64,000 bases of DNA from Sipunculus nudus (Eukaryota; Annelida; Sipuncula; Golfingiida; Sipunculidae): contig CM049316.1 in assembly GCA_026874595.1 (NCBI GenBank), positions 26,395,339-26,459,338 on the forward strand, given 5' to 3'. The position numbers and the translations under genes were made by a program. Below the pieces are notes generated by a model. The model did not search any database. It was given only the letters and a program-made list of their open reading frames with translations, and was not told the DNA's origin. Below are positions 37,741 to 49,750 of this stretch, piece after piece. Numbering within the stretch: the stretch's first letter is position 1; each line of letters opens with the position of its first letter.

Positions 37741-38400
37741 TGCCTGTCACGCTTTTTCAGGAGGCGACCTGTAATCCCCACTGAACCCCATTTCCATTAT
37801 ATCGCCTGTTAAGGAATTTTACTCTGTCAACAGGAAGTAGAATATATGTCCACATGAATCTTTTAACAGTGAGCACTTTTCCGTTGTGCTGAGACCCTTT
37901 ACACGATCACCGTTTTATATAGGTTTACAGATATGTTGATTTTTTTTACATTCAGAAGTATTTTTTCATGAAAATGATGGTTTTAATAGTTCGGCCGATA
38001 TATGGCTTGTATGAAAAACGTTTTTCAAAAGGAAGGCCCCCCCCCCCCCCGGGGGGGGGGGTTGTTGCATACACTTCTTAAGGGTCCTCAATCTCTTAGG
38101 GACCTAGAAACCCCCGCCAGAATCTACAAATCAGTCGTTCGTTCATACGTGCACGTTTCATGTAAAACATTGTCATTTTTCAGAAACGCGGTTTCATCAG
38201 GCGAGTTGCAGAACAACTATATGAATGGGCGGCTTCTACTTGGGGGCAAAGGAATATCCCCTTATAATTTTTCCTTTGTGGAATTGTGAATATGGTACTG
38301 AAGAATCGGAATGGTGATTCCGATTACCTCCAAAACTGTGATGGGTTACGGATGCAGTTTTACTCTACCCCTTTACAAATTTTCAGCAAAATTCTAAGAC
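37741..38400 (+). repeat. Duplicated block, copy 2
   Basis: Shorter diverged copy of 36640-37740, directly adjacent and in the same orientation. A third partial copy lies at 58090-58350. Confidence 0.65.
38037..38061. repeat. C14G11 self-complementary homopolymer
   Basis: A run of C is followed directly by a run of G, a perfect GC hairpin without a loop. Confidence 0.9.
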
Positions 38401-39848
38401 CTGCTTATTCCATGCCAATTTACATTAATTAAATCAAAAATCCAATATTATTGTTATATATTTTTCTGGGCCTCTTTTTTCACATTGACAGCCCTACGTT
38501 TCGCGTACGAGAGACTTCAACGATATATGCATATGTATAAAAATAATGCATGTGTCTGTTAACATGCCTTAGACTATACCCTCAACTAACTAGACTGAAT
38601 AAACATCGTGTTTGACGATGTCGCCTGAGCTTCAACTAATACAAAGCATCTTTCATATAATTTCACGGTAGAATGCTTCTTTATATAATCGTTATATCTA
38701 CGATATTTCCCATGCAATGAAACTGTTGGACCTATGTTGTTTATCGGAATAATAAACTTTTCACTTAAAAATTCGTCCACCCTGTATATGCCTCACGGTT
38801 CTTTCCAAAATTAGTTTTTTTTGTGTGATTTCTAGAATAGAATGATTTTTCTTTCGATGTTGATATTTTGGGGAAGGGTGTTCCTTGGGAATTCTAGCAG
38901 AAGTAATCTTTATATCATATAAGTGAAACACATGACAAAACTTCCTGCAAAAATCTTAGGATTAAAATATACGTCGTTCAGTTCCTATCAGCTCATTACA
39001 AAAATATGCATCAGATAGGGCCGTTGATTTTCCACAGGTGCAGCTAGTTTATTATTAAAGTTTAACATTTATCCATCGAACTACTCCAAAGAATCAACAC
39101 GATATATATGAGATAACAAGAAATGTTACAAGTAAAATTAACTGATGCTCGTCCGAGGTAATATCAACTTAGGTACAACCAGAGAGAAATCTTGTCACTG
39201 CTTTCCCATTGTAGTCGCAAGCGTCCCTCAGAAGGAGACATGATTTTCACGCAAATTAACGAGATTTTAATATATAGCCATAGAGCTAACGGGGAGTAGT
39301 CGCTGCACAGTTGAGTGAAACAATATTTTCATTTTACTGAATTTTATCATTAATATTCCCGGTATATATGTGGGCTTTCGATAATTCTCGTACATGACAT
39401 ATTTGCACTTGGAAAGAACATTATAATTTAATGTTCCGGTCACGTGACATGTAAGTAAACTATTATTTTCATAAGGCAGGTTCGCACTTAACAGGCTTCA
39501 TAAAATATGCCCGTCCGTGATTTAGAGTAGTATATTTAACTGTGAATGTCAGCGAAACAGCCCTTGCAAACAACACCAGCTGATGTCTACATGTCAATTC
39601 ACAGCCGGCAGAAGTGTGTGGCATTGTGTTTTCAAATGCGGGCTAGATGTTATAATTAACAAAACAAGACGAGCTAATATGACACCGTAGCTCATTATAC
39701 TTTGTCCCTGTTTACTATCGTTTAAATTGGTTGCCATTTTGGGTCACGCGTAAAACCAGGAAAATAATTGAAAACCGAGATAGAAGATATGTTTATATAT
39801 AGAAGTAGTTTGGCTTTTGTGCATATTTGAGATATTTATATTACTTCA

Positions 39849-39902
<54 letters not shown>

Positions 39903-41319
39903 CATATAATATACAACATCCATGCACCTTGCGTGCCATGGCCTTCGTTTTCACTATATATATATATATATATATAAATATATAACATATAATATACAAC
40001 ATCCATGCACCTTGCGTGCCATGGCCTTCGTTTTCACTATTTTTATAATCATCATGCATGAAGGATAGAGCGTCAGTACAGGCGAACAAGCGCAGGTTCA
40101 AAGGCGTATCAGGTCACTGAAAACAGGCATAAGAAGTCAAAAGTCACCAACCGGAGTAGTTATACAGACTCTCTCTTTCTTTGCCCATAAACTCCTCATG
40201 TGAGAGGGTTAGACTGCTCAGTATGATGAATTTAGCAGTAACTATACTCAGAAATTCATCATGCTTACGTGAATAGAGGCAAAGTGGGAGGGCCATTGTT
40301 TCCAGTTTGTAACTTGATCGTTCGTGCAAAAAAATATCTGCTTGAGAGAGCTCTAGTCTAGACGTCTTGTCGCTGTGTGTCTAAAAGGGACGTGTACCAT
40401 TAACTAAGTAAGTGTGTTTAGAATTTATCACGTATTTACATTAAATTACAAATATTTAACCCTGTTTGATGCCCTTTTCAGGGATCGTAATACTTTGAAA
40501 TTTTCACCTTTCCTGCGGAAAGTCATTTATTATGGTTTGCCTTTTATTTATAATAAAATTTAACTGCTCAGTATGAGTAGATTAAAGTTCCTTGAAGGTG
40601 CTCAATCGGAATAATAATCCTGTTAAATACGCTCCCGAGGCAGCGGAAATCTTGCGCTTCTAAAGAAGCAACTGATTTTCATGCTGCCTGCTTTGACCGT
40701 TTATGATACATTTAGACACCAGATAGCGGTTCGTTGCCCGCTGAAAAAAAACGTGCGTATGATGTGACAAGCAGCCAACCAGATGCCAATGAACAAACAC
40801 TCGATAGGCATCATGGCTCCGCCCATAGCTGCGCTTCAAGCGCCCCTTGATGACAGTTTTTGGTCGAAATGTAATTGCTCACTCTGCATTCTCGCATCAT
40901 CGACCGATGCGTTTGTGAAATTATGACTGTTTTAGCGTAGCCATGTATCTGTTGTCTGCAGAACTGAAACCAGCCAGCGAGTGCACGCAGTGTGCACGCA
41001 GCCTTTGTTGTTACGTTTCGTTTGAATTACAGCTCACCGGCCGGGCATCCTATGTGGCCAAGGCCCTGAGCAAACCACGTCTGGGGATATTCTCTCTGAA
41101 CCTGTGGCCTGATCGGACGGTTACCGGGGCGATGAGCTGTCACTCAAAACGAAATGAACAACATTGGCTCCATGTATTGCTCGCTTGGCTGTGTCTTCCA
41201 GCACATGGTCTCATCTGATTAGACAAAAATACAGTGCAACCCTCTGGTGTAGCAATTCTGGATACGAGGTCATAACAAACAGCGCCTTACGATATTGGTA
41301 GTAGGCCTATAGGTAAAGC
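38401..41319. other. Intergenic sequence, possible innexin A upstream region
   Basis: No gene recognised. It holds paired TA arrays with a 57-base direct repeat (39849-40040). A less AT-rich stretch from 40780 to 41220 carries a CTCCGCCC box at 40811-40818 and an open frame of 91 codons (40943-41218) without a domain. This stretch could be the promoter or an untranslated first exon of the innexin-like gene at 41899 (inference). Confidence 0.45.
39849..40040. repeat. TA arrays with a perfect 57-base direct repeat
   Basis: The same 57-base sequence (starting AACATATAATATACAACATC) follows two TA arrays, at 39901-39957 and 39984-40040. It is a local tandem duplication of array plus flank. Confidence 0.9.
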
Positions 41320-41545
41320 GCTGTGTAAAGAGCGTACCTGTTAAACTACTCATAAACTCTTCAATCCGAGTAGCTTTATTGTTGCGTACTGCTCACATTG
41401 ATGACTTTACAGGTACGAAACTACTCAAGTTGAGTAGTTTTCCTGTAAAACTACTCACTGAGAGCATCATCAGTCTGAGTAGTTATAAACCATCAGGTTG
41501 ATGAGTATGATTTAAGTGAAGGTTTTACGGTACGCCCAAATACGC
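41320..41545. repeat. Palindrome-rich element with ACTACTCA motifs
   Basis: ACTACTCA or its complement TGAGTAGT occurs at 41345, 41420, 41431, 41450 and 41476. The pair AAACTACTCAA and TTGAGTAGTTT (41418-41440) is a perfect 11-base inverted repeat with a single-base centre. Near-matching ends (GCGTACCTGTTAAAC near 41332 and the complement of GTTTTACGGTACGC near 41520) suggest a small foldback element of about 200 bases. Confidence 0.55.
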
Positions 41546-41898
41546 TAAGTGCTCCGGGGGTATGGATAAAGGTGTCTATAACCCTATTACAAACTTCTTT
41601 AAGTGAGTCCACATTACACCTTCAAATGACATAAGTCACGGTACAATATACCTGATTCTTATAACGGTTCATTTAATTTTACTTACTGCAAAGTATGGAA
41701 AAACACTGCGACTAATTTTAATGTAGAGAACCAAGCAAGCAAGAAAGCAAGCATTAAGCAGTAGTTCATGTGGGGTCATGTCATTTATAATCGTTTCACG
41801 ACACCGCGCTTGCAATTCTAGTAGTAACATGTGTTTTCATGTACGAAGTATATACTGTTTCATGTTCATATTATATTATTTTTGTCTTCAGGTTCAAA

Positions 41899-43763
41899 AT
41901 GTGCAGATCCAGGCATTCCACTGCACATCCTAATGATGTTTTCATCCGCAACGTGGCGCTGGTGGGTCTATTGCTTTTAACTGTGCCGTTACTCTGGACA
42001 GTAATGGGTAGGTGTGCATAGCGTGTTTGTGTATTTTTGATCCTTTTAAAATTGTACTTTTTTAGTATTAAGGCCTATTAAAAGTGTAATAAATAAAAAA
42101 AATCGTCGCAAACATTTGTCGATGGACAGAATTTATGTTCTTTTTTTTGTTAATGCAGACAAATTTAATCAACAATTGATTGGTTGATTCCAATAACCGG
42201 AGTCAATTTATATCTATCCCTGTAGAAAGATTCCAGCTGATTTTAGGGCAAAACGTCAAGGACCTAGGTCACATCTCTCTATTTCTTTACACCAGAATCC
42301 CATGAACATTTGAAGTGGTTTCTGTGAGTTTATTTTTCTAGTTTGGACCCTGTCAGAGGATGTAGGTAATCAAATTTCAGACCCTTTAGGAAATCTAAAT
42401 TCTAAAATTAATTTAATTTTTTTTGGTGGAGGTGACCGCCATATTTTCTTTAAATCTTATATGGGCCCCGTCTAGGCATTTAACGAAAGAACTAGTTAAA
42501 AAGATACTGCCAGTTTTTCAGGTTTGGTCTCTATGAGAGCATGCTTGTTATAGAAAATAAGAACATATTATAGTATTGATTGTCCTATAAATAGTGTCGA
42601 TAGCTCATTATTTATTCTAATGTGTTTACGTCGCATGAAAGTTTTGTCTGGTATTGTCAATACAAAATATACACCAGGGAGTATTTGGTTTTATGGGCCT
42701 TTTATCTGGCTAATTCGGAGAAAACTTTAAAATGTTCGTTAATAGGCCTACTTGCCAGTGACGGATTCCAACTACGTTTGAGCCTTTTCTTCTTAGTTTT
42801 ACTTAAAACAGAGTGTATGTTAAATAAATATATGGATTTTAATCAGAAATTTGTTTCAATTATATTCAAGTAGGTGAAGGAAAAGTCAAATGTTGGGCTC
42901 CCGCATACTTCACAGAGTCACATCAGGAATACAGCGACAGAGTATGTCGGGAAACTAACGAAGGGCAGGCATCGAGCAAAGACTCAGCTTATAGCACAAC
43001 CACAACAGTCCCGTCTAAAAAACACACTAAGTACTGGACACAAGTAATGATCGATCACTCCGGTGGAAGAGGTTTAGTTCAATGTATGGCTGCTCAGGCG
43101 GCTATTGCAGTCGTGTCCTTCACCTTGCTACGAAGCATATCCGGTCGCGCATGCTCACAGGCTGGGATCCTCGTGTCCACTACAAATGGTTCATCGAATC
43201 GGCGCAAGGTGGCAGCACGACTACGGAATTCTGTGTGGACCATATCAAGTTATATCATTGTTGAGACATTTTACTTCCTAACCATGGCGTTTATGGCATT
43301 TCTGACCGGGATTTCATTACCATCAAATTGGTCTCTGGGAAAAACAGGAGAATCAAAGGTGTTCTTATGTGAATTTAATGTGAGACAAATGGGAAACATT
43401 CACAGACACAAGCTACAATGTATAAGCGAACCTTCTGGCGGCGTCCCGTTGGTGTTCTTGTACGCTGATTCGGTCCTTTGCGGGGTGGTGGCGCTGTTAG
43501 TTGCTTTGCATACCGCACAGATGATCTTGTTGAGCCCCTTATCAGATGACATCTTGGAGGTTTTCGGTCAGGAGGGCGGCAACAATCTTAATGAACGTCT
43601 GCGGGTTGGTTTCTCCGATTTGAATATGGCCGCCATGTTCCTCTTTAAGATGGATGCCCCCTACGTAACGTTGGTACAGAAACGGGAGAAGTATAACTTG
43701 GTCACTCCATATGACATAATGACAAGGTCAGACGGATCTATCCCACCACATTTCATTGCATAA
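41899..43763 (+). CDS. Innexin-like gap junction / hemichannel protein, paralog A
   Basis: Coding exons 41899-42007 and 42874-43763 (TAA) join in phase 1 to give 332 residues. A TTGTCTTCAG acceptor ends 8 bases before the ATG, so a noncoding upstream exon exists. Innexins form gap junctions and plasma-membrane channels in invertebrates. Family marks: the first extracellular loop has CWAPAYFT (C43) and C61 with the family spacing C-x17-C; the second has CEFNVRQMGNIHRHKLQC (C202 and C219, C-x16-C), close to the usual CDFEIRQLGN pattern. Membrane segments lie near 20-36, 107-126, 160-182 and 230-256. It is shorter than most innexins (350-450), and the usual YYxW-P start of the second membrane segment is not kept, so it is a divergent member. 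The first exon encodes HPNDVFIRNVALVGLL, almost identical to paralog B. Confidence 0.85.
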
Positions 43764-45574
43764 GTGTTTTGTATACGATAGATCACTTAAACGGGAGAAG
43801 GAAAAGTCATATTACCGGCTGCTCTGCAAGAACGTTCTTATCCACGTTTACGGCCTATCATAGAAAGGTGTTGCCCGACTTTTAGCAGGACAAGTTCACT
43901 TTGAGAAAGAACTGGCTGGCAGGTACAATCCCACGCGTAACCAAGGCAGTGTTCCAAAATGAAGAAAGAATTAAGGGAAAATAGGAGAATTGGAATACTT
44001 TTCTCGTACATATACAAGTACATGACCCATGTCCTAAACGCACATATATAAGACGGTATAATAACTCTGATATGGACATGCATGGCAAGTGGTGATACGA
44101 TGATTTGCATGACAATTTTGTTTCTATTTTCATGTATGGAACAATTGAGGTATTACAGGCATAATGATAAGATTACATATACATGAATATTTGCTCAAAT
44201 GTCCTGAATTTGAGGACCACAAGAGTATTCGCGCTTGTCCCTGGACCAAACCGTCCGGACCGCTCTATCTAATTTTTAAAGGTTTAAGCTACACCAATGA
44301 AATTAAGGGGTTTAGTTTCAATCTACAAATCTTGTTATGAGCAAGGTGTAATTAACCTCTCAATGAAAGACTAAACACTATTCAGCAATGTAATTAGGTT
44401 TAAAGCAAAGACAGCTGTAATAGTACAATTAAATACATGTATTATTTTATATTTTTTGTCCTCTGACTAAAGGTAATGGGTAATTTTTGTTATTAACTTA
44501 TAACTTAAGTGACACGATCATCATTACTGTCATTGTCCCCTGCTGTATTGTACAAAGCAGATGCTTTTATTCTGTATCAATGTGTATATCAAAGTATAAT
44601 AAGAACAATTTCGAAATATAAAACACATTAAATACGTAGGTCTATATCACTCTATATAGTACATTATTATTACATTCATAACCACTACATCACTATACAG
44701 CTATTGTGAACACGCATCCACCCCTACCCAGCAAACACTTTGAATCAGCTTGCACAACCATGCACAATTTGTTTTATATTCTAACTACCATGCCCCGCAC
44801 AGTAACACAAAATATTCGACTCATATCATAAAAAATCAAACCCAGATCTCGCGATTCCCATAAAGATTATAATAGTACATTTAATGCCCGGTTTGCTGTG
44901 TATGAGATATTCGGTTTTGTTAAATATTGGAACAAATACATGTATATGTAATGAAAGAAATTCTGTAGAATAAAAGCAGAATAATAAACAACAACTTTAA
45001 AATATATAATGGTATACCAATAAATGGATCGGACTGCTTGTACAGGTCCAACTACTGGACCGGACCGCCGACAGCAGGACCGGACCAGGACCGACCCGCT
45101 ATGTGATGGACTGGACAACAAAGAGGGATCCGGGCTTGTCCGCAACATTTACAATGTAATGGGATTTTTTTTCCGTGGCAGATAATTTCTTTTTGTCCGC
45201 TTCGTAATGAATATACCTGTTTAATATCTGTGCTAGATTAAGATTAACGTAAGCACACTGATGACTTATCTTTTATGTGTGGCGAAATATTTCCTGCCAA
45301 TGAATTGACTTATATATGATGTTTATTATGATTATGATGTTTATAATGATCATGATATGTTGACATTAGCTGAATAGTGATGTAGTGGTTACAGTGCGAT
45401 TCGAAAACAGAAAACTTTTGAGTGAAATATTAATGATGTAATATATAGAGTATATATACGATTACGTATTTAATGTGTTTATGGATCGAAATTATTATTG
45501 TTATGATGTTATTATGATGTTACGTAACAAATCTCTAGGGGATTAGGAATTTTATGTAAAGCTCGTAAAGTGTC
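43764..45574. other. Intergenic, downstream of innexin A
   Basis: No gene recognised; the 3' untranslated region of innexin A must lie in its left part. GGACCGG-type motifs cluster at 44236-44270 and 45025-45130. Confidence 0.55.
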
Positions 45575-46125
45575 ACCTACTTCTTGCATGGTTTCATTGT
45601 ATAATAGCTTTATATATCCATACCTTACTTACTGTATGGACGTTTGGGGGATATGTTAATTAAACTTCAAAAGAGCTGTAAGAATAAACACTTCAGCACC
45701 TTATCCCTGCACAATCTGATATATTATTTCAGTTACTGAATATTCTTGAGTTACCAAAGATAGATGTTACTTGTTTGCTTCTTTTCATCTTTAAGTTTAA
45801 CAAGGGTCTCCTACCTTCTCTTATTATAGTTTATTTTCAGTAAATACTAATGTTTATAATACCGGCAAAGTTAAATGTATTTGTACCGGTCAGCAAAAGT
45901 GCAGCAATATATAAAACTATCCGTTTTAAAGGCGTTCATTCATGGAATACTTACAGAACAGTATTTGAAAAGACCACGTCTATTTATACGCGTTAAAGAA
46001 AAAGGGTTAACAGTATTAAATGTCTCAAAATATGAAATAATAATTCAGTATAACACATGGCGTTCAATTATTCATGCACATTTTCTGTTTACTGCACAAT
46101 ATTTCCCGTTCAATAAAGATTAAGT
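45575..46125 (+). mobile_element. Degenerate LINE reverse-transcriptase C-terminal fragment
   Basis: Broken frames resemble the end of CR1/Jockey-type ORF2. One frame reads SFIYPYLTYCMDVWG near 45606-45650, then a stop, then NFKRAVRINTSAPYPC. Later frames read LLNILELPKIDV, FKFNKGLLPSL and IRFKGVHSWN, matching the order expected after the reverse-transcriptase domain. Several stops and frameshifts mark it as dead. It may derive from a family related to the element at 61258. Confidence 0.65.
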
Positions 46126-46766
46126 TCTGTTGTTAACTAAAAGTTCATAATATATACATTTCACTGTATATTATGTTGTCCAGTTTTGTTGCTAAGAGGG
46201 GTTAGGGTTAGGCTATAGATACGTAGCATTACGACCAGATTACTAGCGTCGAGTAGGCTTACCAGCCCAATTATCCGATTGCCTACTGAGTCGGTTGTAG
46301 GCTAATAGATACGCGACTGATCACGTGAACTTTCTGTATAAATCTGAAGGATTATAAAAATGCGTTGAAAATGTGGCCTGTTTTATTTTCACACCACGTG
46401 AAAAAGAAATCATACATATGTAGGTCATGTGGATAATATATACGTGGGCGATGTAGTAAGCATGTTCGCTGTGTGGTTATTATGGGGGCTTTGTTGTCAA
46501 TATGTGAGCCGTTTGCATGGTTATTATATGTGAACCGTGTACTATGCGGGACAACGGCAGAACATGTTGATGGTCTGGTAAATGGATGTGGAGTACATGT
46601 GAATTGTGTAATTATCATGTAAACCGTGTGGTTAAATAATGTTGGTTGTTAGTAAGGCTTATGTAGCCGTTTAAATTGGAAGTTGGGCCTATATATGTGG
46701 GAATATGCTTAACTTTTGGGCCAACTCAGATGTTTTACTCGAGACTGCTGTTTTTCAGGTTTAAAA

Positions 46767-46846
<80 letters not shown>

Positions 46847-46968
46847 CCATGCAAACCTAACTGCACACCATTGTTATATCTCGTAATGATGGTAGTCGTA
46901 AAAGACATTGCCACACACACAACATCACACACGCGCAGATGTGTGATGCGATTCTTGTTTAGGGTATG

Positions 46969-47039
<71 letters not shown>

Positions 47040-47150
47040 CTGCAGCACTGTAATATGCCTAACTTTCCAAGGGTTTTTTTTCGACAAATCCTGTTCTCTT
47101 GATAAAGGCAAAAGAAATAGTTCAGCTCGGTGCATATATACTGCTTAACA
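46126..47150. repeat. Intergenic with paired long (TA)n arrays
   Basis: TA arrays of about 75 bases (46769-46843) and 65 bases (46973-47037) flank about 129 bases containing CACACACAACATCACACACG. Nothing else is recognised. Confidence 0.85.
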
Positions 47151-47159
47151 CTTCCGAAC

Positions 47160-47398
47160 TGGCGCTATCGTGATATGAACCCTTGCTATAATCTCAGCTC
47201 AGCTGAAATGATCACCCGGGTTGGGGATCCCATTACCCGCGGAGATAGGGCGTTATTTCAACTCGCCAGCCACGTCCGCCCCGGACCCAGCTTGCGTTAT
47301 TTATTCGTCATGTTCTCGAGTCTTGTCTAGCTGATATTAACAGGCGCTGTGCGAGCCCTGACTCTGCAACCCTTACACCAGATAGTTACAACAGTCAG
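47160..47398 (+). promoter_or_regulatory. Candidate promoter and noncoding 5' exon of innexin B
   Basis: A GC-richer island ends at an ACAGTCAG/GTAAGA donor (exon end about 47398). Innexin B needs an upstream noncoding exon, because an acceptor ends 7 bases before its ATG at 57338. Joining the two would create a 9.9 kb intron that contains the LTR element. This is inference only. Confidence 0.25.
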
Positions 47399-48329
47399 GT
47401 AAGATATCTGCTGTGTTTAGTGTTTAGTTTTAGTTAATTGTAAAATAGTGGGTAACACCGTGCAGCAGCTTTATAGCCAGCAACTCATTGTACTTCAGTC
47501 TTGTCAACAGTTTATATAAATACCTAACAATAACATATTGCTGCTATTTACATCGGTGGTTGGAGGGGGGGGGGGGGGGGGGGGTGACAGCTGAGCGGTA
47601 AAATTCTGCTTCTCCGCTGGCGACCATTTTTCGATTCCAGACGCTGCCATGAGAGTGAGTTGTAGTGGCCCATCCAAGGTCGGTGGTTCTCTCCGGGTTC
47701 TCCGGCTTCCTCCACCTCTCTCACTACGATCTTCGACTCTGTCAGTATCTTCAATTTTCGCCTTAAACATCTAATGTATACTGACTCAATTTGTGAAACT
47801 CTGTCTATGCTGAGGAAGCTAGTGCGGGCCGGGTTTTCCGGAGACCTGTGACTGGCTCGAGCGCCGATCGACTTTATTTTCATTCAGTCAGATGAGGCGT
47901 TCTTAAACATCATGGAAATAGAGAATTGCAAATTTATTACACTCAGTACCGCAAAGCAGAACCCGATTTGCGACTCGCATCATTTTATTCACTATACTTC
48001 TCTTTAAGAGAGTTATTTTTAAAGGCTACTAGCATTCACAGCACAATACGGAAATGGGAAGGGCGGAGAACTCGAAAATCCACGAATGCCCTCATTGATG
48101 GTGAGCGTTTAGCGAGCTAGCAGGGGGTGTATTTTGGACAAGCCCCCATCCGGGCGGACCTGCTATGAACAAATCTAGAACACTTACCTTGCAAAACTAG
48201 AATAAGCGACAACAATTATTCTCCAAATCACAGAAAAAAAGGACAAAATGATGCATGGAATCTTTCCTAACGTGGGAGCCCTACAAATCTGTGGCATCAG
48301 TGATTGTCACGTATCCTAAGACACATGGA
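47399..48329. other. Unassigned sequence with a G20 tract and possible old repeat
   Basis: G20 at 47565-47584. The stretch GGTGGTTCTCTCCGGGTTCT and CCGGCTTCC (47680-47712) has the look of a dispersed repeat, but no class can be given. Short proline- or arginine-rich frames here follow from this composition. Confidence 0.45.
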
Positions 48330-48738
48330 CGAACGAAACTAAAGATTAATGTAGGCGTCACCACCTGTCATGTGTACAAGATAATGCCATCCTAGATCTA
48401 TGCTCATTTACAATTTCAGGCCGATACGTCAAACCGCTCCAGAGCTAAATGCCTGATTGTATTCTACAAATACGTTATTGTAGGTTGCGTCACCTGTCTT
48501 GTGTATGAAACTACATGCATGAACATGCAACATTTCAATACATTTAACATCACCTGAGATATGCGTCTTTTCAGCTTAGCTAACTTAAAGTCAAGTGAGG
48601 TATAGGAATGGCGCTTTGTTCGTCGATCTTTAGCAGGGCACAAATTGTAACCGCTGACCCTATAAACCTGTTATTGAATAAATGAAGAGGTCAATAAAAA
48701 ACCTCTTGGAATAATGAAATTAGGTCACTGTGAAATAT
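48330..48738. repeat. Left part of the interrupted tandem-repeat field
   Basis: Units with GCGTCACCACCTGTC or GCGTCACCTGTCTTGTGTA (48355 and 48485) resemble those at 53980-54700. The last segment (48600-48738), with TTGTAACCGCTGACC and TGAAATTAGGTCACTG, continues at 52902 with TATATCCTCCGGGTTATGG. This shows that the LTR element inserted inside a unit. Confidence 0.7.
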
Positions 48739-49538
48739 TGTTATGATTATGGTGATTATTGGGCCAAATAACTATAAATTCTTGTTACTTCAGTTTAGCT
48801 TAGTATACAGGTTCATCCAGTACAAGCATGTAAGCAGAATCCTTTACCCCCTGTAGCTCAGAATCCCTTTACTGGTCATCTTGTGTTGACAGGGGTCTCC
48901 TTTGAGTAATTGTTTGTGTTCAGCATTGTTTAACATTGCTCCTCCACTGAGCAACTTGATCTTAAGGTTGTCAACTTGACTTATCAACCAGATTTGTCAT
49001 TTTATATAAGACTTTATGTAAGTTCATTATGTTAATATATTTAGATGATATGGAGGGTCAAGATTTTCCTTAGTTCTAAATGGACAGTATTTTTAATGCT
49101 TGTTTTAGGTCAGTATTATAATATTCAGTAGCTTAAATCAAGTATCTGGTTGGTTAGTCAGGTTTAGGAACATGTACTTAAGGGCTTTACAGGCCTCGGA
49201 CAGACAGGCACTTTTGGGCACTTTTAGACATAACAGGACTCTGTCCTGTTTCTATTTAAATTCATAAAGCCTCATATTATTAGATTAGAAACTTTTTAAA
49301 GGAAGATCTTATGATCATTTTGGTAGTTAGAAATGTCAACCCTCAACATTTTGGATATATATTTTAATTTGGGAACTAAGAAGAAAATAAACTTTATTAT
49401 TACCATATGGATGGACTTTTTTTATCATGATTTATCATGATCGGTGAGAAAATGTGAACAAGAATACATTGACGTATATATATAAAATCTACGTAGAGCT
49501 AATTCCCCCGTTCCCCCGGATGCCCAAGAAACGTAACA
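48739..49538 (+). repeat. 5' LTR
   Basis: Carries a TATATAAG box at 49003-49010 and AATAAA near 49384, fitting an LTR with promoter and polyadenylation signal. Confidence 0.85.
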
Positions 49539-49750
49539 TGGTGGAGAAACCGAAGCAGTTTCCGGACAACAAAGAAACATGCAGGCAAGTAATAATTCGC
49601 AAGAATTATCATTGAACTTCGGTGGACTTCTGGTGATCTTTAAACGACCCTGTGCTGACAACAGACTCATTTTCAATTTTTGAAGTTCCAGCTCTTAATC
49701 TCCCTACAATAGAAACTGCTTTGCCTGAAGTACCTGCATTGGGAGAAAAA

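Noticed and set aside
40943-41218. 91-codon plus-strand frame upstream of innexin A
   Set aside because: No domain, no second exon and a Cys/Leu-rich composition; more likely promoter or untranslated sequence.
46676-47053. 125-codon plus-strand frame rich in Tyr-Ile
   Set aside because: It is translated TA microsatellite with short flanks, not a gene.
47504-47883. Minus-strand frames with poly-Pro (encoded by the G20 tract)
   Set aside because: Proline run is a homopolymer artefact; the remaining residues match no family.
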